A stretch of DNA of 64,000 nucleotides from JAJEAD01 sp965221555 (GTDB taxonomy: Bacteria; Pseudomonadota; Gammaproteobacteria; HK1): the NCBI GenBank assembly GCA_965221555.1, contig OZ244895.1, positions 2,232,001 through 2,296,000 on the forward strand, given 5' to 3'. Shown piece by piece: positions 58,988-64,000 of the stretch; the stretch's first letter is position 1, and every line of letters begins with the position of its first letter. The notes beneath the pieces were generated by a model. It was not told the origin of the DNA, made no database searches, and saw only the letters and a list, made by a program, of their open reading frames with translations. A program made the position numbers and the translations under genes.

Positions 58988-60595
58988 ATGGAAGACCGTA
59001 ACCGAGAAAGTATGCCGCGAGACCAGGACAACATCAATGCGCGAGGCCAGAGCCCGCTGGCGCTGCTCGCGGCGGCGGCGCGGGCCGGGAGCGGCACCCT
59101 GGCTTCGCGCGTACTCGGATTCGTCCGCGACGTGGTCATCGCTCGCGCCTTCGGCGCCGCCGCGGAGACCGACGCATTCTTCGTCGCCTTCCGGCTCTCC
59201 AACCTGTTGCGCCGGCTCTTCGCGGAGGGCGCCTTCTCCCTCGCCTTCGTGCCGGTGCTCACGGAGTACCGGGAGACGCGCGCACACGCGCAGGTGCGCG
59301 AGCTCGTTGCCAGCGTGTCGGGGGTGCTCGGCGCGATTCTGCTCCTGACGAGTGCGCTCGGCGTCCTCGCCGCTCCGGTGCTGATCCTGGTCTTCGCTCC
59401 GGGCTTTTCCGGGACCGAGGCCAAGCACGAACTGACGGTGCACTTGCTGCGCATCACCTTCCCCTACCTCTTCTTCATCTCCCTGACCGCGCTCGCGGCC
59501 GGGATCCTGAACACCTACGGGCGCTTCGGGGTCCCCGCGCTCACCCCCGCCCTGCTCAATATCTCGCTCATCGGCGCCGTCCTCGTGCTCGCTCCGCGCA
59601 TGGAAGAGCCGATTGTCGCGCTCGCGCTGGGCGTGCTCGTCGCGGGAGTGGCGCAGCTCGCGTTTCTGCTGCCCTTCCTCGCCTCTCTGCGCTTGCTGGT
59701 CGTGCCCCGACTCAAGTGGGCGCACGAGGGGGTGCGCAGGATCGCGCGCCTGATTCTGCCCGCGGTGTTCGGTGCTTCCGTGGCGCAGATCAATATCCAG
59801 ATCGACACCCTGATCGCCTCGTTTCTGGTCACCGGCAGTATCTCCTGGCTTTACTTCTCCGATCGCATCGTGGAGTTTCCCCTTGGCGTGTTCGGCATCG
59901 CGCTCGCCACCGCGGTGCTTCCCAGCCTCTCGGCGCGCCACGCCAATCAGGAGCCCGAGGCCTTCTCGCGCACCCTGGACTGGGCGCTTCGCCTGGTGGT
60001 CACGATCGGAGTTCCCGCCGCGGTCGGGCTGGCGGTGCTCGCGGTGCCCATCGTCACCACGCTCTTTCACTACGGCGCGTTCGACGACCGCGACGTGGCG
60101 ATGACGGGCCTCGCCCTGGTGGCCTATGCGACGGGCCTGCTCGGATTCGTCCTCGTCAAGGTGCTGGCTCCCGGCTTCTTCGCCCGCCAGGACACCCGCA
60201 CCCCGGTCCGGATTGCGGTGGTGGCGCTGGTCGCCAATGTGCTCCTCAATCTCGTTCTCGTCCTGCCCCTGCGTCACGCGGGGTTGGCGCTCGCCACGTC
60301 GCTCGCCGCCTATCTCAACGCCGCGCTCCTGTTCCGCGCGTTGCGCCGTTGCGGGGTCTACCGCCCGATGCCGGGATGGCGGGCGCTGTGGGTACGCACC
60401 CTGGTTTCCAGTCTCGCCATGGCCGCGGTCCTGTGGTGGTTCGCGGGACAGGGGGAGTACTGGCGGGAAGCGGCGGTGTGGGATCGGGCCTTGCGCCTCG
60501 CCGCGGCGGTGTCGGGAGGGGCGCTGCTCTATGTCCTCGCCCAGTGGGCGCTCGGGTTTCGTCCCCGCGACCTGTTCGGGTCCGATCGCCACTGA
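58988..60595 (+). CDS. murJ: Lipid II flippase MurJ
   Basis: 535 aa, fourteen membrane helices of the MOP superfamily. SGTLASRVLGFVRDVVIARA near 34-53, RRLFAEGAFSLAFVPVL near 77 and LATAVLPSLSARHANQ are MurJ landmarks. It flips peptidoglycan lipid II across the inner membrane. The start is uncertain: ATG at 59012, with GAGAAAG upstream, would drop eight residues and leave more room for the rpsT promoter. Followed by ribF after 73 bp. Confidence 0.96.
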   Translation: MEDRNRESMPRDQDNINARGQSPLALLAAAARAGSGTLASRVLGFVRDVVIARAFGAAAETDAFFVAFRLSNLLRRLFAEGAFSLAFVPVLTEYRETRAHAQVRELVASVSGVLGAILLLTSALGVLAAPVLILVFAPGFSGTEAKHELTVHLLRITFPYLFFISLTALAAGILNTYGRFGVPALTPALLNISLIGAVLVLAPRMEEPIVALALGVLVAGVAQLAFLLPFLASLRLLVVPRLKWAHEGVRRIARLILPAVFGASVAQINIQIDTLIASFLVTGSISWLYFSDRIVEFPLGVFGIALATAVLPSLSARHANQEPEAFSRTLDWALRLVVTIGVPAAVGLAVLAVPIVTTLFHYGAFDDRDVAMTGLALVAYATGLLGFVLVKVLAPGFFARQDTRTPVRIAVVALVANVLLNLVLVLPLRHAGLALATSLAAYLNAALLFRALRRCGVYRPMPGWRALWVRTLVSSLAMAAVLWWFAGQGEYWREAAVWDRALRLAAAVSGGALLYVLAQWALGFRPRDLFGSDRH

Positions 60596-60609
60596 GATCG
60601 GGCGCCCCG

Positions 60610-60615
60610 TATAAT
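60610..60615 (+). promoter_or_regulatory. -10 element upstream of ribF
   Basis: A perfect TATAAT at 60610-60615 lies 54 bp before the ribF GTG, but no good -35 is found seventeen bases upstream. Likely a weak or regulated internal promoter for ribF-lspA. Confidence 0.35.
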
Positions 60616-60668
60616 CTCGCCGCTGTCGCTGTCGCGAGTACCGCTCCGGAACGGGATCTACGGTCGAA

Positions 60669-61601
60669 GTGGAGATTATTCGTGGAGTGCATGGCCTGCT
60701 TCCGAGACATCGCGGAAGCGTGGTGAGCGTGGGTAACTTCGACGGCATCCACCTCGGCCATCAGGCGGTGCTGGGGCAGCTCGCCCGGATCGGGGCGGAG
60801 AAACGCCTGCCGACCACCTTGATCACCTTCGAGCCGCATCCGCGCGAGTACTTTTCCGCGCCGCACGCTCCCCCGCGCCTCACGCGCTTGCGCGAGAAGG
60901 TGGTCGGGCTCGCGCAGAGCCCGCTCGATCGCCTCGTGGTGCTGAAGTTCGACGAGGCGCTCTCCTCGATGGCGCCCCACGCGTTCATCGAGCGGGTGCT
61001 GGTGGATCGGCTGGGGAGCGAGGTCGTGGTCCTGGGCGAGGATTTCCGCTTCGGTCATCGGGCGGAAGGCAATATCGACCTGATGCGCGAGGCGGGGGAG
61101 GTGCACGGTTTCGAAGTGCGCTGCCACGAGACCCATCTGCTGGACGGACACCGGGTGAGCAGCACCTGGGTTCGCGACGCGCTCGCCCACGGCGACTTCG
61201 CCCTCGCCGGCCGGCTGCTCGGCCGCCCCTACACGATGTGCGGGCGCGTTTCGCACGGCGATCGGATCGGGCGCACCATCGGGTACGCGACCGCCAACCT
61301 GCCCCTGCGTCGGGTCGCGCCCCCGATGCACGGAGTGTTCGCGGTGCGCCTGCTCGGGGTGGACGATCGCCCTCTGCCCGGCATGGCGAGCATCGGCCAT
61401 CGCCCGACGGTGGGGGGACGGGTGACCCTGCTCGAAGTGCACGTGTTCGACTTCAACCGCGACATCTACGGGCGCATGGTCAGGGTGGAGTTCGTGGCCA
61501 AGCTCCGCGAGGAGGAGTGCTACGAGGGCCTCGAAGCGCTGCGTCGCCAGATGGACCGCGATGCCGATGCCGCTCGCGCGGTACTTGGCGAGGCGGCGTG
61601 A
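60669..61601 (+). CDS. ribF: Bifunctional riboflavin kinase/FMN adenylyltransferase
   Basis: 310 aa. Adenylyltransferase domain with VGNFDGIHLGHQAVL near 20-34 and GEDFRFGHRAEGN; STWVRDALAHGDF links to the kinase domain with DRIGRTIGYATANL and EVHVFDFNRDIYG. Makes FMN and FAD. The GTG at 60669 is the natural start. The next gene is lspA, 10 bp on; ileS, expected between them, is absent. Confidence 0.97.
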   Translation: MEIIRGVHGLLPRHRGSVVSVGNFDGIHLGHQAVLGQLARIGAEKRLPTTLITFEPHPREYFSAPHAPPRLTRLREKVVGLAQSPLDRLVVLKFDEALSSMAPHAFIERVLVDRLGSEVVVLGEDFRFGHRAEGNIDLMREAGEVHGFEVRCHETHLLDGHRVSSTWVRDALAHGDFALAGRLLGRPYTMCGRVSHGDRIGRTIGYATANLPLRRVAPPMHGVFAVRLLGVDDRPLPGMASIGHRPTVGGRVTLLEVHVFDFNRDIYGRMVRVEFVAKLREEECYEGLEALRRQMDRDADAARAVLGEAA

Positions 61602-61611
61602 GTCAGGCGGC

Positions 61612-62112
61612 ATGAGTCAGGCGCCGCCACCGTCTCGCACCGTTCCCGGTAGCGGCAACCTGCGCTGGCTATGGCTGTCCGGCCTGGTGCTGGCTCTCGA
61701 TCAGCTCACCAAGCAGGCGGCGCTGCATCTGCTCCTGGAGCGGCAGATGGTCAATGTGTTCCCGGGCCTCAATTTCACCCTGGTCTTCAACCCCGGCGCC
61801 GCGTTCAGTTTTCTCGGCGAGGCGAGTGGCTGGCAACGCTGGTTTCTCAGTCTGGTCGGCCTCGGAGTGAGCGCGGTTCTGGTCGTCCTTCTCCGCAACG
61901 CCCGGCCCTGCCCGTGGCGGCTCGCGGCGGGATACGCACTGGTGCTGGGCGGCGCGCTGGGAAACGTGATCGACCGTCTTCGGCTCGGGGTGGTCGTGGA
62001 TTTCGTGGACATCTACTACGAACGCTATCACTGGCCGGCGTTCAACGTGGCCGACTCGGCCATCTGCATCGGGGCGCTACTGCTGGTCCTTCAGGCCTTC
62101 GCAGAGCGGTGA
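61612..62112 (+). CDS. lspA: Signal peptidase II (lipoprotein)
   Basis: 166 aa, four membrane helices. The aspartyl catalytic pair is in GNVIDRLRLGVVVDFVD and FNVADSAICIG, with the conserved VFNPGAAFSFLG. Cleaves prolipoproteins after lipid attachment. The ATG at 61612 lies in a small direct repeat (GAGTCAGGCGG/GAGTCAGGCGC around 61600-61624). It directly follows ribF. Confidence 0.97.
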   Translation: MSQAPPPSRTVPGSGNLRWLWLSGLVLALDQLTKQAALHLLLERQMVNVFPGLNFTLVFNPGAAFSFLGEASGWQRWFLSLVGLGVSAVLVVLLRNARPCPWRLAAGYALVLGGALGNVIDRLRLGVVVDFVDIYYERYHWPAFNVADSAICIGALLLVLQAFAER

Positions 62113-62137
62113 GGGCGATGCCGCGGCGGTGCTCGCC

Positions 62138-62143
62138 TATAAT
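62138..62143 (+). promoter_or_regulatory. -10 element upstream of fadD
   Basis: Perfect TATAAT, 30 bp before the fadD ATG. No recognisable -35. The gap to lspA is 61 bp, so fadD may have its own start of transcription. Confidence 0.35.
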
Positions 62144-62173
62144 GCGTCGCCGACCCTCACGAGGACTGCGAAC

Positions 62174-63859
62174 ATGAGCCGCGTCTGGCTGGATAGCTAC
62201 CCCGAGGGAATCCCGCACGAAATCGACCCGGATGCGTTTCCGTCGATCCCGGCGATGGTCGACGATGCGATCGATCGTTACCGAGACCGCCCCGCGTTCA
62301 CGAACATGGGAGCGAGTCTCAGCTTCGGCGACCTCGACGTGATGAGCGGGCGCTTCGCCTCCTGGCTTGCGCACGAAGCGGGCATCGAGAAGGGCGACCG
62401 GGTGGCGATCATGCTGCCCAACCTTCTGCAGTACCCGATTGCGCTCTTCGGAGCGCTTCGCGCGGGGGCGGTCGTGGTCAACACCAACCCGCTCTATACG
62501 CCCCGCGAGCTCGCCCACCAGCTCCAGGACTCCGGCGCCCGCGTGGTCGTGGTGCTGGAGAACTTCGCCAAGGTGCTTCAGGAGGCCATGGACGGTGGAA
62601 GCGAGGTGGAAACGGTCGTCGTGAGCACGGTCGGCGACATGCTCCCCGCGCCGAAGTCGTGGCTGGTGAACTTCGTGGTCCGATACGTGAAGAAGGCGGT
62701 GCCGCGTTACCGCCTGACCCACAGCGTCCCGTTCAAGCAGGCGCTGGCGCGCGGGTCCAGGCCTCGGCGTTCAGTCGATCTCGGGCCGGACGACCTCGCG
62801 TTCCTCCAGTACACCGGCGGTACCACCGGGGTCTCCAAGGGCGCGATGCTGACGCACGGCAACATGGTGGCGAACGTCCTGCAGTCGAAGGCCTGGATCG
62901 GCTCCGTTTTCACCGACGATTCCGAAGGGATCATCACCGCGTTGCCGCTCTACCACATCTTCGCCCTCACCGCGAACTGCCTGACCTTCATGTGCATCGG
63001 GGGCGTCAATCATCTCATCACCAATCCGCGGGACCTGCCCGCCTTCGTGCGTGAACTGTCGCGCCTTCGCTTCAGCGCGTTGCCCGGGGTGAACACCCTC
63101 TTCAACGGACTGCTCAACACTCCCGGCTTCGACGCCATCGACTTCTCCCGACTCAAGCTCTCCCTCGGAGGGGGCATGTCGGTGCAGCGCGCGGTGGCGC
63201 AACGCTGGCAGGAAGTCACGGGGTGCCCTCTGCTCGAAGCCTATGGCCTTACCGAAGCCTCGCCCGCGGTGTGCATCAATCCCCTCGATGCGCAGAGTTA
63301 CAACGGCACCATCGGACTGCCCATCTCGTCGACCGAGGTGTGCATACGTGACGACCAGGGCAAGGTCGTGGCCCAGGGCGAGGCGGGGGAACTCTGCGTG
63401 CGCGGACCGCAGGTGATGCGCGGTTACTGGAATCGCCCCGACGCCACCGCCGAGTGTCTGGACGCGGACGGGTGGCTCGCCACCGGGGACATCGCCGCCA
63501 TGGACGAACGGGGCTTCGTGAGCATCCTCGATCGCAAGAAGGACCTGATCCTGGTCTCCGGGTTCAATGTGTATCCGAACGAAATCGAACAGGTGGCGGT
63601 CTCCCACCCCGGGGTGCTGGAGGCGGGGGTGATCGGAGTGCCCGACGACCACTCCGGGGAAGCGGTGCGCCTGGTGGTGGTAAGGAAGGATGAAGGACTG
63701 AGCGAAGAGTCGCTGCGGGCCCATTGCGAGGCCCAGCTCGCCGCCTACAAGCGGCCGAAGAGCGTGGTCTTCGCCGACGAGCTACCGAAGAGCAACATCG
63801 GCAAGGTGGTGCGTCGCGAGCTGCGCGAGCGTTTCGGCGAGTCGGCGCCGGGAACCTGA
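62174..63859 (+). CDS. fadD: Long-chain fatty-acid-CoA ligase
   Basis: 561 aa ANL-superfamily enzyme. P-loop YTGGTTGVSKGAMLTHGN near 213, the A5 motif LLEAYGLTEASP, ATGDIAAMDERGFVSILDRKKD near 440 and the C-terminal catalytic Lys in LPKSNIGKVVRRELR. Activates fatty acids for beta-oxidation or lipid synthesis. ATG at 62174 with GAGGA upstream fits the usual FadD start (MSRVWLDSYPEGIPHEI). Confidence 0.94.
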   Translation: MSRVWLDSYPEGIPHEIDPDAFPSIPAMVDDAIDRYRDRPAFTNMGASLSFGDLDVMSGRFASWLAHEAGIEKGDRVAIMLPNLLQYPIALFGALRAGAVVVNTNPLYTPRELAHQLQDSGARVVVVLENFAKVLQEAMDGGSEVETVVVSTVGDMLPAPKSWLVNFVVRYVKKAVPRYRLTHSVPFKQALARGSRPRRSVDLGPDDLAFLQYTGGTTGVSKGAMLTHGNMVANVLQSKAWIGSVFTDDSEGIITALPLYHIFALTANCLTFMCIGGVNHLITNPRDLPAFVRELSRLRFSALPGVNTLFNGLLNTPGFDAIDFSRLKLSLGGGMSVQRAVAQRWQEVTGCPLLEAYGLTEASPAVCINPLDAQSYNGTIGLPISSTEVCIRDDQGKVVAQGEAGELCVRGPQVMRGYWNRPDATAECLDADGWLATGDIAAMDERGFVSILDRKKDLILVSGFNVYPNEIEQVAVSHPGVLEAGVIGVPDDHSGEAVRLVVVRKDEGLSEESLRAHCEAQLAAYKRPKSVVFADELPKSNIGKVVRRELRERFGESAPGT

Positions 63860-63942
63860 ACACGATACTCGGCCCGTCTTGTTCGCAAGCGGGCACCTGG
63901 CTGCCGCGAACCAGGTAATGGCTGCGATACCGCGCGCAAAGG

Positions 63943-64000
63943 TCAGCGGCGGACTTCGATGCGATCCTCGAGGGGTTCGCTTCTAAACCCCGCCTCGTTC
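63943..64000 (-). CDS. C-terminal end of an unidentified leftward gene (partial)
   Basis: On the minus strand the last 58 bases read through to a TGA at 63943-63945, ending in GFRSEPLEDRIEVRR. Only about 19 codons are visible, so this may be chance. Two short hairpin-like stretches (63872-63894 and 63895-63916) lie between it and the fadD stop and could be terminators. Confidence 0.3.
   Translation of the reverse strand, partial: NEAGFRSEPLEDRIEVRR

Noticed and set aside
1..64000. CRISPR array, prophage, IS element or integron
   Set aside because: No regularly spaced direct repeats, no transposase or integrase reading frame, and no phage structural genes were seen. The repeats found are dispersed and non-coding.

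Overview
The window is a high-GC proteobacterial chromosome segment, most likely from an uncultured gammaproteobacterium. The strongest evidence is the right end. There, ispB is divergent from rplU-rpmA-obg-proB, and rpsT is divergent from murJ-ribF-lspA-fadD, which is the gene order expected in Gammaproteobacteria. ileS, which normally sits between ribF and lspA, is absent. Genes are packed into operons with frequent 1-4 nt stop/start overlaps. No rRNA, CRISPR array, prophage or IS transposase is visible. The only RNA gene seen is a tRNA-Pro(CGG) on the minus strand.

Layout, left to right. (1) 1-2773: branched-chain-amino-acid/amide-type ABC importer (livM partial, livH, Tat-exported binding protein). 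(2) 3074-4881: a polytopic membrane protein divergent from a DUF1330 protein. (3) 4971-9527: the conserved trio of circularly permuted ATP-grasp, alpha-E and transglutaminase proteins, with a GIY-YIG nuclease-like gene joined to its end. (4) 9880-13175: a TRAP importer (dctM, dctQ, dctP). (5) 13251-26101: an unusual signalling and transport cluster, described below. (6) 26374-33963: an orphan CoxL-type molybdoprotein convergent with a uraH-xdhA-xdhB-xdhC purine-catabolism operon. (7) 34397-42719: amine and osmolyte catabolism (ureohydrolase, DoeA- and DoeB-like pair, SDR, trimethylamine-dehydrogenase-like flavoprotein, DUF1989). (8) 42809-46045: a glycosyltransferase convergent with a heparinase II/III-family lyase. 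(9) 46544-54399: acyl-CoA dehydrogenase, TTC38-like TPR protein, GST, HpaB-type monooxygenase, alpha-hydroxy-acid dehydrogenase and CoA-ester lyase. (10) 54514-63859: the housekeeping block.

Region 5 is the most novel part. Two periplasmic-sensor/HAMP/MFS fusion proteins (685 and 713 aa) are each preceded, with an identical 4-nt overlap, by a small two-TM sensor protein of 250-262 aa. One pair follows a D-Ala-D-Ala-ligase-like ATP-grasp gene. That gene is divergent from an orphan ABC-type binding protein and a second, paralogous ATP-grasp gene. The other pair lies in an operon with a PLP aminotransferase, a HAMP-SpoIIE phosphatase and an RsbW-like anti-sigma kinase. I infer a sensory-permease system tied to partner switching and to ligation of an amino-acid-like compound. 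Its ligand and its output are unknown.

A second notable feature is a dispersed family of about 175-185 bp, MITE-like, with inverted ends near CCCGCAAATTTCACCGATTT. At least nine recognisable copies occur from 2.9 to 46.5 kb, and I found none in the right-hand 17 kb. Several copies begin or end within a few bases of stop codons, and one fills a whole 73-bp convergent intergenic gap.
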